A stretch of DNA of 64,000 bases from Rhodococcus sp. WMMA185 (lineage in GTDB: Bacteria > Actinomycetota > Actinomycetes > Mycobacteriales > Mycobacteriaceae): the NCBI RefSeq assembly GCF_001767395.1, contig NZ_CP017014.1, forward strand, positions 2,364,501 to 2,428,500. Reading direction: 5' to 3'. Both the position numbers and the translations under genes were made by a program. Below the pieces are notes generated by a model. It worked only from the letters and a program-made list of their open reading frames with translations. It ran no database searches and was not told the origin of the DNA. Shown here in pieces: positions 1 to 9,241 of the stretch; positions within the stretch are counted from its first letter, which is position 1, and the number at the start of each line of letters is the position of its first letter.

Positions 1-44
1 CGAAGCAATATCAGCCGTCGGGTGGCGCCGGGAACGTCTGTCAC
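1..44 (-). CDS. Histidine phosphatase family protein, N-terminus only (partial)
   Basis: Only the first 14 codons lie in the window. A GTG at 44 overlaps the rsfS stop by four bases (GTGA) and opens a frame reading MTDVPGATRRLILL, ending just before the point where the RHG phosphatase motif would be expected. In M. tuberculosis the gene after the rsfS homologue (Rv2420c) is Rv2419c, a glucosyl-3-phosphoglycerate phosphatase of the histidine phosphatase family, whose N-terminus looks alike. The call rests on this short peptide, the coupled start and gene order. The catalytic residues lie outside the window, so it is tentative. Confidence 0.55.
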   Translation of the reverse strand, partial: MTDVPGATRRLILL

Positions 45-457
45 AGTTCGGATTCCTCGATGTCGGCGTCGGCCCCGTCATCGGCCGAACTCCCCTGTCC
101 GATTCCTTCGACCGGGACGACTGGACAGTCCTTCCACAGTCGGTCGAGGGCGTAGAAGTTTCGCTCCTCATTGTGCTGAACGTGGATTACGACGTCCACG
201 AAATCGAGCAGCGCCCAACGGCCTTCACGCGTGCCTTCGCGTCGCACAGGCTTGTGACCTGCATCGCGCAGACGTTCCTCGATATTCTCGACGACGGCGT
301 TCACCTGCCGCTCGTTCGGCGCGGAGGCGATGACGAAACAGTCTGTGATGACCAACTGCTCGGAAACATCGAGCACCACCACATCGGAGGCCAGCTTCTC
401 GTCGGCAGCCAGTGCCGCGATGCGTGCCATCTCGATGGCTTCGGTCGTTGCGCTCAC
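41..457 (-). CDS. rsfS: Ribosomal silencing factor RsfS
   Basis: This 138-residue protein belongs to the RsfS/Iojap (DUF143) family. Such proteins bind ribosomal protein L14 on the 50S subunit and block joining of the subunits when nutrients are scarce. The family core is clear: VVVLDVSEQLVITDCFVIAS near residues 27-46, GRWALLDFVDVVIHVQ in the middle, and a typical FYALDRLWKDCP segment. An acidic tail of about 25 residues follows. The GTG start at 457 has a GGGAGA site seven bases upstream. The gene lies 42 bp downstream of nadD, as in many bacteria, and overlaps the next gene by four bases, so translation is probably coupled. Confidence 0.95.
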   Translation of the reverse strand: MSATTEAIEMARIAALAADEKLASDVVVLDVSEQLVITDCFVIASAPNERQVNAVVENIEERLRDAGHKPVRREGTREGRWALLDFVDVVIHVQHNEERNFYALDRLWKDCPVVPVEGIGQGSSADDGADADIEESEL

Positions 458-499
458 GCGATGTTCTCCCAGTTCGTTCTCGAAGTGTTCTGATAGTGC

Positions 500-1240
500 C
501 TAGTCATTGGTCTTGCCGTCATTGGTCTTGCCGTCATTGGTCTTGTCGTCATTGGTCTTGCCTGGGGCCGGCTCGGACACGGTTGTGGCACCGTCTGGGC
601 GCTCGGAGTCCAATGGCCGGTACAGGTTCCGCTTGGAGATGTACTGGACCACGCCGTCAGGAACGAGATACCACACAGGCCGGTGTCGACTGGCGCGCCG
701 CCGACACTCGGTCGAGGAGATCGCCAGGGCCGGGACCTCGATCAAGGTGACCGCATCCTCCGGCAGCGCGTCAAGATGACCGGACAGATGTTCGGTGTTG
801 AGATCGAATCCCGGACGCGACACCCCGACAAACTTCGCCAGCGAGAACAGTTCCTCCCAGTCCTGCCAGGACAGAATACTCGCCAAGGCATCCGCACCGG
901 TAATGAAGTACAACTCGGCGTCGGGGTGGGTGTTCCGCATGTCACGCAGTGTGTCGACCGTGTAGGTGACCTTGTCACGGTCGATGTCAACCCTGCTGAC
1001 CGAGAACCGTGGATTCGACGCGGTGGCGATGACTGTCATGAGGTACCGGTCCTCGGCGCGGCTGACCTCCCTGCCCTCCTTCTGCCACGGCCTGCCGGTC
1101 GGCGCAAAAATCACCTCGTCGAGCCTGAATCGGTCGGCAACTTCACTAGCCGCCACCAGGTGACCGTGGTGAATGGGGTCGAAGGTGCCGCCCATGACCC
1201 CCAGGCGGCGTCGGGGTGTGCCCTGCGTTCCCTGTTCCAC
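500..1240 (-). CDS. nadD: Nicotinate-nucleotide adenylyltransferase
   Basis: NadD transfers AMP from ATP to nicotinate mononucleotide, giving deamido-NAD in NAD synthesis. The 246-residue protein has the nucleotidyltransferase signature [11 protein letters not shown] at 17-27 and the ISSTECR motif at 174-180, both diagnostic for the family. The last 19 residues are four tandem Lys-Thr-Asn-Asp units, encoded by a perfect-phase 15-bp DNA repeat. This tail lies beyond the catalytic fold and is not usual for the family. Start is GTG at 1240; no strong ribosome site is visible. The gene follows the VWA gene by 19 bp, so one minus-strand transcript from proA down to rsfS is plausible. Confidence 0.95.
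   Translation of the reverse strand: MEQGTQGTPRRRLGVMGGTFDPIHHGHLVAASEVADRFRLDEVIFAPTGRPWQKEGREVSRAEDRYLMTVIATASNPRFSVSRVDIDRDKVTYTVDTLRDMRNTHPDAELYFITGADALASILSWQDWEELFSLAKFVGVSRPGFDLNTEHLSGHLDALPEDAVTLIEVPALAISSTECRRRASRHRPVWYLVPDGVVQYISKRNLYRPLDSERPDGATTVSEPAPGKTNDDKTNDGKTNDGKTND
503..562 (-). repeat. Four-copy 15-bp tandem repeat in the nadD 3' end
   Basis: Four adjacent copies of GTCATTGGTCTTGCC (plus-strand reading) lie at 503-517, 518-532, 533-547 and 548-562. The third has one mismatch. The period is a multiple of three, so copy-number changes would keep the frame and merely lengthen or shorten the KTND tail of NadD. Confidence 0.95.
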
Positions 1241-1259
1241 GAGTGTCGAGCTTACTTGC

Positions 1260-2717
1260 TCAGACCGGAAGTAACCCGGCGACCACCGACGTGAGCTGCT
1301 GGGCAGACCGGCACTCGTACATGCTGATGACCTCGTTGTAGACCTCGGCCGCGGAGTCTCCCGCCCCCCACTGCGCCCGTGGTTCGGGGTTGAGCCAGTA
1401 CGCGTGCCTCGCGACAGACACCAGTCCTGCCAGCGCCTCGAGGTTCGGATCGCGATAGTTGTTTCGGCCGTCTCCGAGCACCAACAGGGACGTGCGCGAG
1501 GTGATACTTCCGGCGAACCTCTCGGCGAACACGCCGAATGCGTTGCCGTAATCGGAATGTCCGTCGTAGGAGACGAGATCGGCTTCCCGGATCATTCTCG
1601 ACATGGCACTGCCGAGGTCGGCTCCGGAATCGAAGAAGTGCGTGACCTCGTCCGCGGTGTCGACGAACGCGAACACCCGCACCCGGGAAAACTGTTCCCG
1701 CAGAGCATGAACGAGCAGAAGTGTGAAATGGCTGAATCCGGCGACCGAACCGGATACATCGCACATCACCACGAGCTCGGGGCGAGCGCGGCGGGGCTTT
1801 CTCTCGACGAGATCGATGGGCACGCCCCCGGTGGACATCGACTTACGCAGTGTCCTCCGCAGATCGATGGAACCGGCCCGGCTGCGCTTGCGCCGGACCG
1901 CGAGTCGGCTCGCAAGCACCCTTGCCAGCGCAGAGACGTTGCGTTTCAGCACAGTCAGTTCGGAATCGGACGCACGCAGAAAGTCGACTTCTTCGGCCAG
2001 CCGGGGTACGCCATACGACGCCACCCGTTCCTTGCCCATGTTCTCGGCCACCCGCCGCCGTGTCTCCCGTTCCACCATCTTCCGGAAATCGGCAATCCGC
2101 TGCGCCGCTGCCCGCTTGGCCACTTCAGATTGGTAGCTATGCGTCGCCGCGGGGTGGCCCCCTGCCTGATTGCCCAAGAGCCCGTCGAGGATCTTGCTGA
2201 GCAGAGTTTCTGGTGCCACGTCGCGCAATACCTGGTACGCGGAGAACGACGGCCCGTTCGCAGACTGGTACTGCCCGAGTTCCTCTACCATTTGCGCGGT
2301 CAGAAGTTCGGTGAGTTCGACGGCCTCACGCGACCCGTCCGTGAGTAGTTCGACGATCAACTCGCGCAGCGCGTCATAGTCGATCTCGCCCTTCACATTG
2401 CGCGGCAGACTCGTTTCGCTCCCGCTATCGAGGCGATTTCCGACCGCGGCCGGAAACCAGAGATCGAACAGAGCATCGAACGTGGGCCGGTGGGTCGGTC
2501 GACGCAGCAGCGCGCACGCAAGACCTTCCCGGAGCGACTCCCGATCGAGTAGGTCGAGGACCGACATGACCCGCCCCGCGTCGACGGTCTCGGAGGTGCC
2601 GACCACTATCCCGCGTCGACGCAGCGCCTCGACGAAGTCCACGAGATGCCCCGGCAGTCCGTGCTCCGCGGCAGATCCGACCGGATTCGACCGGAAGGAA
2701 GGCCCAGCAGCAGCCAT
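1260..2717 (-). CDS. VWA domain-containing protein (CoxE-like), partner of MoxR ATPase
   Basis: A 485-residue protein with a C-terminal von Willebrand factor A domain from about residue 315. It carries a metal-ion-dependent adhesion site, [10 protein letters not shown], with Asp320, Ser322 and Ser324 in the DxSxS arrangement, and a later [10 protein letters not shown] segment. The N-terminal two thirds are helical and resemble the CoxE-like VWA family. Such proteins pair with MoxR-type AAA ATPases in chaperone or metal-centre maturation roles, and the MoxR gene lies immediately upstream (12 bp gap). Gene order matches Rv2425c-Rv2426c-Rv2427c of M. tuberculosis. The client protein is unknown. 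Confidence 0.85.
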   Translation of the reverse strand: MAAAGPSFRSNPVGSAAEHGLPGHLVDFVEALRRRGIVVGTSETVDAGRVMSVLDLLDRESLREGLACALLRRPTHRPTFDALFDLWFPAAVGNRLDSGSETSLPRNVKGEIDYDALRELIVELLTDGSREAVELTELLTAQMVEELGQYQSANGPSFSAYQVLRDVAPETLLSKILDGLLGNQAGGHPAATHSYQSEVAKRAAAQRIADFRKMVERETRRRVAENMGKERVASYGVPRLAEEVDFLRASDSELTVLKRNVSALARVLASRLAVRRKRSRAGSIDLRRTLRKSMSTGGVPIDLVERKPRRARPELVVMCDVSGSVAGFSHFTLLLVHALREQFSRVRVFAFVDTADEVTHFFDSGADLGSAMSRMIREADLVSYDGHSDYGNAFGVFAERFAGSITSRTSLLVLGDGRNNYRDPNLEALAGLVSVARHAYWLNPEPRAQWGAGDSAAEVYNEVISMYECRSAQQLTSVVAGLLPV

Positions 2718-2729
2718 CGGAAAGTCCCT

Positions 2730-3620
2730 CTAGTTCAGTCGCAGCTCGGCAGCAGCGCGCAGTTGGTCGGATTGGTGTTTGAGAACTACACCCATCGTGG
2801 CGCGCACGGCGTCGTCGTCGAGTGTGTCGAGTCCGAGCGCGAGAAGCGTGCGCCCCCAGTCGATGGTCTCGGCGACCGACGGCAGCTTCTTGAGCTGCAT
2901 ACCTCGCAACACACGGACCGTCTCGACCAATTGCGCTGCGATGGCCTGTGGAAGCTCCGGCACCCGGCTGGCGAGGATCCGCCGCTCGAGGTCAGCATCG
3001 GGGAAATCGAGATGCAGAAAGAGGCAGCGGCGCTTGAGTGCCTCTGACAACTCCCGAGTGGCATTCGAGGTCAGGACAACGAACGGCTTCCTCGTGGCCG
3101 TGATAGTGCCCAACTCGGGGACAGTGACCGCGAAGTCGCTGAGCACCTCGAGGAGTAAACCCTCGATCTCTACGTCTGCCTTGTCGGTTTCGTCGACGAG
3201 CAGCACCGTGGGGTCCTCGCGCCGGATGGCGGTCAGCAGTGGTCGCGACAGCAAGAACTCCTCGGAGAAGACGTCCGCCTTGGTGGCATCCCATCCTCCC
3301 GACGCCTCATTCGCGCCCGCCTGGATACGCAGGATCTGCTTCGCGTGGTTCCACTCGTAGAGCGCCCTGGCCTCGTCGACTCCTTCGTAGCACTGCAAGC
3401 GCACCAGCTCCGAGCCCGTGGCCTCGGCTACGGCACGCGCAAGCTCAGTCTTGCCTACACCGGCAGGACCCTCGATGAGCAGGGGCTTTCCGAGCCTGTC
3501 CGCTAGGAAGACCGCCGTCGCGGAGGCCTTGTCGGCCAGGTAACCGGTATCGGCGAGACGGTCGACAACGTCGTCGACATTGGCGAAGAACGGTGTCGTG
3601 GTCTCGAGGGTGCGGTCCAC
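2730..3620 (-). CDS. MoxR-family AAA ATPase
   Basis: This 296-residue AAA+ ATPase has Walker A GPAGVGKT at 51-58, Walker B LLVDETDKAD, and a sensor-type segment VVLTSNATREL. It matches the MoxR branch, which works with VWA-domain partners to remodel or load cofactors onto other proteins. I chose the GTG at 3620 because AAGGA lies six bases upstream. The TTG two codons earlier would have no room for a ribosome site. It sits between proA and the VWA gene. A three-copy 15-bp repeat fills the spacer to proA. Confidence 0.9.
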   Translation of the reverse strand: MDRTLETTTPFFANVDDVVDRLADTGYLADKASATAVFLADRLGKPLLIEGPAGVGKTELARAVAEATGSELVRLQCYEGVDEARALYEWNHAKQILRIQAGANEASGGWDATKADVFSEEFLLSRPLLTAIRREDPTVLLVDETDKADVEIEGLLLEVLSDFAVTVPELGTITATRKPFVVLTSNATRELSEALKRRCLFLHLDFPDADLERRILASRVPELPQAIAAQLVETVRVLRGMQLKKLPSVAETIDWGRTLLALGLDTLDDDAVRATMGVVLKHQSDQLRAAAELRLN

Positions 3621-3648
3621 GCTCAATCCTTTCGGAAGTGCTGTGTAG

Positions 3649-3693
3649 AGGGGTTCGACGCAGAGGGGTTCGACGCAGAGGGGTTCGACACAG
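3649..3693. repeat. Three-copy 15-bp tandem repeat between proA and the MoxR gene
   Basis: Copies of AGGGGTTCGACGCAG occupy 3649-3663, 3664-3678 and 3679-3693; the last has one mismatch. The array is noncoding, between the proA stop (3699) and the MoxR start (3620). It would be transcribed if the two genes share a transcript. Confidence 0.95.
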
Positions 3694-3698
3694 AGGAT

Positions 3699-4979
3699 CT
3701 AGACCGGGCGGGTGTGCCCATCTCCCCATACGATCCATTTTGTGGACGTCAGCTCCGGAAGCCCCATGGGACCGCGCGCGTGCAACTTCTGCGTGGATAT
3801 TCCGATCTCGGCACCAAACCCGAACTGCTCACCGTCTGTGAACGCGGTAGAGGCGTTCACCATCACGGCGGCGGCGTCGACCCGGGCGGTGAACTCGCGT
3901 GCGGCGCTGAGGTCTGACGTCACGATCGCCTCGGTGTGACCGGTTCCGTACCTGTCGATGTGCTCGACCGCCGCACCGAGATCATCGACGACGCCGAGCG
4001 CGATATCGAGTGTGAGGTACTCATCGGACCAGTCCGTTTCGGTCGCAGGCACCAGACCCGGGAGATCTCCGTGAACCGTGACGCCGTGCGTCTCGAGGGC
4101 CTTGCGCAGCCTCGGAACCGCCGTTTCGGCAATCGCCGCGTCGATCAGGACCGTCTCCGCGGTGTTGCACACGCTCGGGCGTCGGGTCTTGGAGTTGACC
4201 AGGATCCTCTCGGCCATCTCGAGGTCCGCAGCGGCATGGACATAGACATGGCAGTTGCCGACGCCCGTCTCGACAGTCGGAACCGTGGCATCACGCACGA
4301 CGGCGCTGATCAGCCCCGCGCCACCGCGTGGAATAACGACGTCCACCAGACCACGGGCCTGAATCAGGTGCGTGACGCTCGAGCGGTCCTCGCTCGGCAG
4401 TAGCTGCACCGCATCCTCGGGCAGCTGTTGCGCTGCCAGCGACGCCCGCACGGCCGTAACCAGGGCGGCATTCGACCTGGCTGCCGACGACGACCCCCGC
4501 AGCAGCGCGGCATTGCCGGATTTGAATGCCAGACCGAACGCGTCGACGGTGACGTTCGGCCGGGCCTCGTACACCATGCCCACCACGCCCAGAGGAACCC
4601 GCAGTTGGCGGAGTTCGAGAGCGTTGGGGAGCGTGGACCCTCGTACCACTTCACCGATCGGATCAGGGAGGCCGGCCACCTGACGGAGTCCGGACGCAAT
4701 TCCTTCGAGCCGGTCCGGGGTCAGCCGCAAACGGTCGAGCAGCGAATCCTCGATGCCCGACGCCTGAGCCGATTCGATGTCGGCCGTGTTGGCGGTGAAG
4801 ATCGCGTCGGCAGCGGCGAGCACGGCATCGGCCGCCGCGTGGAGCGCCGCATCCTTCTGCGCCGTGGTCAGGAGCGCGAGGGCCCGCGACGCGGTGCGGG
4901 CTCGACGGGCCGCCGCATGAACAGCGTCGCGGGTATCGACCGCGGCGTCGGACGACGAGCTGGATGTCACTGCTGTCAT
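3699..4979 (-). CDS. proA: Gamma-glutamyl phosphate reductase (proline synthesis)
   Basis: ProA reduces gamma-glutamyl phosphate with NADPH to glutamate semialdehyde, the second step of proline synthesis. The 426-residue length is normal. Visible family features are the NADP-fold segment around [18 protein letters not shown] (residues 133-150), [11 protein letters not shown], and the catalytic cysteine Cys271 in [12 protein letters not shown] low-complexity Thr/Ser/Ala start (residues 1-20) precedes the fold. proB, the preceding enzyme, is about 6.5 kb away on the same strand, separated by the recQ-ectABC-sirtuin block on the opposite strand. It is probably the first gene of its transcript, divergent from the helicase gene. 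Confidence 0.97.
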   Translation of the reverse strand: MTAVTSSSSSDAAVDTRDAVHAAARRARTASRALALLTTAQKDAALHAAADAVLAAADAIFTANTADIESAQASGIEDSLLDRLRLTPDRLEGIASGLRQVAGLPDPIGEVVRGSTLPNALELRQLRVPLGVVGMVYEARPNVTVDAFGLAFKSGNAALLRGSSSAARSNAALVTAVRASLAAQQLPEDAVQLLPSEDRSSVTHLIQARGLVDVVIPRGGAGLISAVVRDATVPTVETGVGNCHVYVHAAADLEMAERILVNSKTRRPSVCNTAETVLIDAAIAETAVPRLRKALETHGVTVHGDLPGLVPATETDWSDEYLTLDIALGVVDDLGAAVEHIDRYGTGHTEAIVTSDLSAAREFTARVDAAAVMVNASTAFTDGEQFGFGAEIGISTQKLHARGPMGLPELTSTKWIVWGDGHTRPV

Positions 4980-5161
4980 GAAGACAGCCTATCTACCCGG
5001 TCCCGAGGACGATCCCCTCCCCCACGCAGGTCAGGACGGATACCGGCCGCGTCGCCACAAGTGCTGAGCGGCAACCGCCACGGGCACGCTCGCAGCTGGC
5101 GAAACTCCATGCCGCGCGTTCGACGATCGGGACGCACTCAGTTCGGCCGCTGTCGTGCACG

Positions 5162-7270
5162 ATGGGGAGCATGACGACCGCGACCGGGCCAGCACTGCGC
5201 GATGAGGCCGAACGGCTGCTTCGCGACCTTGCAGGTGAGCGCGCCTCCCTGCGTGACGATCAGTGGACTGCCATCGAGGCGCTAGTGGTCCACCGCAGGC
5301 GGACGCTTGTCGTCCAACGGACGGGCTGGGGCAAGTCCGCGGTCTACTTCATAGCCGCGAAATTGTTGCGGGCGCATGGGCACGGTCCCACTGTCATCGT
5401 CTCGCCGCTCCTCGCCCTGATGCGCAACCAGGTGGCGTCGGCGGAACGTGCGGGTGTCCGGGCCGCCACAATCAACTCGGGCAACGTCACCGAATGGGAG
5501 GACATCCACGCCCGAGTCGCCGGGAATGAACTGGACGTGCTCTTGGTCAGCCCCGAACGTCTCAACAACCCCGACTTCCGCGATCAGGTTCTTCCCTCGC
5601 TGGCCGCGGATGCGGGGTTGGTCGTCGTCGACGAGGCGCACTGCGTCTCCGACTGGGGCCACGACTTCCGTCCCGACTACCGGCGGATCCGCACGCTGAT
5701 CGCCGAACTCGGTGAAGGGATACCAGTGCTGGCCACAACCGCCACGGCCAACGATCGGGTGGTCTCCGATGTTTCCATTCAGCTCGGGGTGGGCGGAGCG
5801 GAGGCCCTCGTCCTGCGTGGTGGCCTCGAGCGCGATTCCCTGCACCTGTCGGTGGTCCGAATCCCCGAGGCCACCGCCCGCGCCGCCTGGCTCACCGAGA
5901 GACTGGACAGTCTTCCGGGGTCAGGAATCATCTACACGCTGACCGTGTCGGCGGCACAGGACTTGGCGAGCCTGCTGTCCGAGCGGGGTCACGCGGTTTC
6001 CGCATACACGGGGCAAACCGATGCCGCGGAACGGGAAGCGCTCGAGCAGGACCTTCTCGCCAACCGCGTCAAGGCTCTCGTGGCAACGTCTGCTCTCGGC
6101 ATGGGATTCGACAAACCGGACCTGGGATTCGTCGTGCACATGGGTGCGCCGTCTTCGCCCATCTCCTACTACCAACAGGTCGGGCGTGCGGGGCGCTCCA
6201 CCGATCGTGCCGAGGTAATCTTGCTCCCCGGCTCGGAGGACAGGCAAATCTGGAGCTACTTCGCCTCTGTAGCGTTTCCCCGAGAGCATGTGGTGCGCAG
6301 GGTGATCGAGGTTCTCGACCCCGAGCGCCCACAGTCCACGCCGGCACTCGAACCGCTGGTGGATCTGGGCCGTGCCCGACTCGAGATGGTCCTGAAAGTC
6401 CTCGACGTGGATGGCGCCGTGAAACGGGTACGCGGCGGTTGGGTGGGTACCGGGCAGCCGTGGACATATGACGCCGACCGCTACGAACGTCTGGAGCGTG
6501 CCCGGGAAGCCGAGCAGGAGGCGATGGTCGACTACCAGCGGATCACAACCTGCAGGATGGCATTCCTACGCGAACAACTCGACGATCCGGACTTGGCGCT
6601 TGGCACCTCCGATTGCGGCCGTTGCGACAACTGCACCGGTGTCCGCCATGACACCGGCGTCGACGCCGAGACCGTCCGCCGAACCAGATCGCGTCTGGAA
6701 CGTCCCGGCGTCGACCTGGCTCCACGCAAGCAGTGGCCCAACGGGCTCGCGAAGCTCGGCGTGCAGCTGTCCGGGAAAATCAGCGACGGCCCCGAACCCG
6801 GGCGCATCCTGGGGCGATTGTCCGATCTCGGCTGGGGCCAGCGCCTTCGGGCACTCCTCGACGAACCGGACGGCCCCGCCGGCGAGTGGGTCGTGAAGGC
6901 GTGTATCGAGGTTCTCGCATCCTGGGACTGGGCCGAGCGGCCCACCTCGGTGATCGCCGTCGAATCGGCAACTCATCCCATGCTCGCCGCTTCACTCGCC
7001 GATCAGCTCGCAGATGTCGGCCGCCTGCATCACCTGGGCGTTTTGAGACTTCGCCCCGGTCACCCGCCGGTGTCCGCCGCCAACTCCGCGCATCGGGTGG
7101 CAGGCCTCGTGGACGCGTGGGAGGCTCCCCACGTCGCCGATGAAACCGGCCCCGTGCTTCTGGTCGATACCGTCACCGACACCGGATGGACGCTGACCAT
7201 GGCTGCTCGAACGCTACGCGCCGCCGGGGTCGCGTCGGTTCTTCCGTTCGCGCTTGCGGGCGTGAAGTAA
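5162..7270 (+). CDS. RecQ-family DNA helicase with C-terminal phosphoribosyltransferase-like segment
   Basis: A 702-residue superfamily 2 helicase. Motif I is TGWGKS (54-59), motif II is DEAH (157-160) followed by CVSDWGHDFRPDY as in RecQ, and motif VI is QQVGRAGR (338-345). A shortened cysteine cluster (CRMAF then CGRCDNC, about 463-491) stands for the RecQ zinc site. Beyond it there is no recognisable HRDC domain. Instead, residues 665-677 read VLLVDTVTDTGWT, close to the PRPP-binding loop of type I phosphoribosyltransferases. It probably unwinds DNA in repair or recombination; the role of the tail is unknown. ATG 5162 or 5171 are both possible starts. The upstream gap to proA holds both promoters. 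Confidence 0.88.
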   Translation: MGSMTTATGPALRDEAERLLRDLAGERASLRDDQWTAIEALVVHRRRTLVVQRTGWGKSAVYFIAAKLLRAHGHGPTVIVSPLLALMRNQVASAERAGVRAATINSGNVTEWEDIHARVAGNELDVLLVSPERLNNPDFRDQVLPSLAADAGLVVVDEAHCVSDWGHDFRPDYRRIRTLIAELGEGIPVLATTATANDRVVSDVSIQLGVGGAEALVLRGGLERDSLHLSVVRIPEATARAAWLTERLDSLPGSGIIYTLTVSAAQDLASLLSERGHAVSAYTGQTDAAEREALEQDLLANRVKALVATSALGMGFDKPDLGFVVHMGAPSSPISYYQQVGRAGRSTDRAEVILLPGSEDRQIWSYFASVAFPREHVVRRVIEVLDPERPQSTPALEPLVDLGRARLEMVLKVLDVDGAVKRVRGGWVGTGQPWTYDADRYERLERAREAEQEAMVDYQRITTCRMAFLREQLDDPDLALGTSDCGRCDNCTGVRHDTGVDAETVRRTRSRLERPGVDLAPRKQWPNGLAKLGVQLSGKISDGPEPGRILGRLSDLGWGQRLRALLDEPDGPAGEWVVKACIEVLASWDWAERPTSVIAVESATHPMLAASLADQLADVGRLHHLGVLRLRPGHPPVSAANSAHRVAGLVDAWEAPHVADETGPVLLVDTVTDTGWTLTMAARTLRAAGVASVLPFALAGVK

Positions 7271-7309
7271 TCGAAATCGGCGACTTCAGTTCGTCAATGA
7301 AGCATTGAA

Positions 7310-7325
7310 TGTGACGAGCATCACT
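7310..7325. promoter_or_regulatory. CRP/GlxR-like box upstream of ectA
   Basis: TGTGACGAGCATCACT differs by one base from the TGTGA-N6-TCACA consensus of Crp/GlxR regulators. It lies about 95 bp before the ectA start and is nested inside a wider inverted repeat, TGAAGCAT (7298-7305) and ATGCTTCA (7330-7337). Regulation by cAMP is inferred from the match alone. Confidence 0.5.
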
Positions 7326-7420
7326 TTACATGCTTCACCTGCGAAGCCCCGCCAACTGGAGGGTCCAATTGCGCAACATACGTGAAATCGGCGAGTTTGG
7401 TTGTTAGGTTCAGATATCCA

Positions 7421-7933
7421 ATGAGGCCTGTCCAAGAGAGTGCCATCCCGACCACCGCGCCGGACGCGGTGTTGTTCAGAAGTCCACAGATCGCTGACGG
7501 AGTCCGGCTCTGGGAGATCGCCGCGAACACGGAAGTGCTCGATCTCAATTCGAGTTACGCATATCTGTTGTGGTGTAGAGACTTCAGCCGCTCATCTATC
7601 GTCGCGGTCGTCGACGAGCGTATAGTCGGATTCGTTACGGGTTTCATTCGCCCCGAATCCCCTGAGACTCTGTTCGTCTGGCAGGTTGCCGTAGACGCAG
7701 ACCAGCGCGGCAAAGGCATTGCAGGCCGGATGCTGAGTTCTCTACTCGATCGGCTTGCACCCGACGGAATCGAGCGCCTCGAAACGACGATCAGCCCCGA
7801 CAACGAGGCGTCGATCGCGTTGTTCACTGCATTGGCGCGGCACCGAGGCATGGCAATTGCCAAGGATGAACTGTTCTCCCCCAATGATTTTCCCGATGGA
7901 CACGAAGCCGAAGATCTCTACACGATCGGCTGA
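7421..7933 (+). CDS. ectA: L-2,4-diaminobutyrate acetyltransferase (ectoine synthesis)
   Basis: EctA acetylates diaminobutyrate on the gamma amino group using acetyl-CoA, the second step of ectoine synthesis. The 170-residue protein is a GNAT enzyme with the EctA hallmarks: LDLNSSYAYLLWCRDF near residue 40, WQVAVDADQRGKGIAGRML (acetyl-CoA loop), and LETTISPDNEASIALF. I chose the ATG at 7421 because family members begin close to this point; an in-frame ATG 39 bases upstream would add an unusual extension. It heads the ectABC operon, 28 bp before ectB. A CRP-like box lies upstream. Confidence 0.95.
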   Translation: MRPVQESAIPTTAPDAVLFRSPQIADGVRLWEIAANTEVLDLNSSYAYLLWCRDFSRSSIVAVVDERIVGFVTGFIRPESPETLFVWQVAVDADQRGKGIAGRMLSSLLDRLAPDGIERLETTISPDNEASIALFTALARHRGMAIAKDELFSPNDFPDGHEAEDLYTIG

Positions 7934-7961
7934 CAGCACTCCACGGAGGAATGGAACAAAC

Positions 7962-9224
7962 ATGACGAACTCCGATATGACAATCTTCGAAACCCTCGAG
8001 TCCGAGGTTCGCAGTTACAGCCGCGGTTGGCCGACCGTGTTCGAATCCGCGTCCGGATCATGGATCCGCGACGAGAACGGCCGCGACTACCTCGACTTCT
8101 TCGCCGGTGCCGGTTCACTGAACTACGGACACAACAACCCGATCCTGAAGTCGGCGCTGGTCGACTACATCGTCGGCGACGGCATCACCCATGCTCTCGA
8201 CATGTCGACCGTGGCGAAACGCGACTTGCTCCAGACGTTCCAGGACACGATCCTGAAGCCGCGCGGGCTCGACTACAAGGTTCAGTTCCCCGGTCCCACC
8301 GGCACCAATACCGTCGAGGCCGCATTGAAGCTGGCGCGCAAAGTAACTGGGCGTTCGTCGATCATCAACTTTACCAACGCTTTCCACGGCATGACGTTGG
8401 GCGCCCTGTCGGTGACAGGCAATTCCATGAAGCGTGCCGGAGCTGGAATCCCGCTGGTACACGCCACTCCGATGCCGTTCGACAACTACTTCGACGGCGT
8501 CACCGAGGATTTTCACTGGTTCTCGCGGGTGCTCGACGACTCGGGTAGCGGACTGAACCGCCCGGCCGCCGTGATCGTGGAGACCGTGCAGGGAGAGGGC
8601 GGAGTCAACGTCGCTCGCCCCGAATGGCTGCGCGCCCTCGCGGACCTGTGCGCCGAGCGTGACATCCTGTTGATCGTCGACGACGTCCAGATGGGTTGCG
8701 GACGTACCGGCCCGTTCTTCTCGTTCGAGGTGGCCGGCATCGAACCGGACATCGTCTGCCTGTCGAAGTCGATCAGTGGCTACGGACTCCCGATGGCTCT
8801 GACACTGTTCAAGCGCGACCTCGACGTCTGGGGGCCGGGCGAGCACAACGGCACATTCCGAGGAAACAACCCTGCGTTCATCACCTCGAAGGTGGCGCTG
8901 GACAATTTCTGGTCCGACGACAAGCTCCACAAGTCGACGTTGGCCAAAGGCGAGAAGATTCACCAGGCGTTCGCCGAACTGACGAAGCAGTTCGACGGCT
9001 CCGTCTCCACCCGCGGTCGCGGGCTCGTTCAGGGTCTCGTGTTCGACGAGGCGGAGCTCGCCGGGAAAGTCTGCAAACTCGCGTTCGACGAAGGACTGCT
9101 CGCGGAGACCTCGGGACCGTCCGATGAGGTGGTCAAGCTTCTGCCTGCGCTCACGATCACCGACGAAGAGCTCGATCACGGGCTCGCCATTCTCGCCGAC
9201 GCGACCGCCAAGGCTTGCAGCTAG
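7962..9224 (+). CDS. ectB: Diaminobutyrate-2-oxoglutarate transaminase
   Basis: EctB is a PLP enzyme that converts aspartate semialdehyde to 2,4-diaminobutyrate with glutamate as amino donor, the first step of ectoine synthesis. The 420-residue class III aminotransferase shows DFFAGAGSLNYGHNNP (46-60), the aspartate motif IVDDVQMGCGRTGPFF (238-253), and the PLP lysine Lys269 in CLSKSISGYG. GTFRGNNP is typical of EctB. The start at 7962 is supported by ACGGAGGA about a dozen bases upstream; ATG 7977 is a second possibility. It is the middle gene of ectABC, with 17 bp to ectC. Confidence 0.97.
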   Translation: MTNSDMTIFETLESEVRSYSRGWPTVFESASGSWIRDENGRDYLDFFAGAGSLNYGHNNPILKSALVDYIVGDGITHALDMSTVAKRDLLQTFQDTILKPRGLDYKVQFPGPTGTNTVEAALKLARKVTGRSSIINFTNAFHGMTLGALSVTGNSMKRAGAGIPLVHATPMPFDNYFDGVTEDFHWFSRVLDDSGSGLNRPAAVIVETVQGEGGVNVARPEWLRALADLCAERDILLIVDDVQMGCGRTGPFFSFEVAGIEPDIVCLSKSISGYGLPMALTLFKRDLDVWGPGEHNGTFRGNNPAFITSKVALDNFWSDDKLHKSTLAKGEKIHQAFAELTKQFDGSVSTRGRGLVQGLVFDEAELAGKVCKLAFDEGLLAETSGPSDEVVKLLPALTITDEELDHGLAILADATAKACS

Positions 9225-9241
9225 AGAGGACTGAACCAGAC

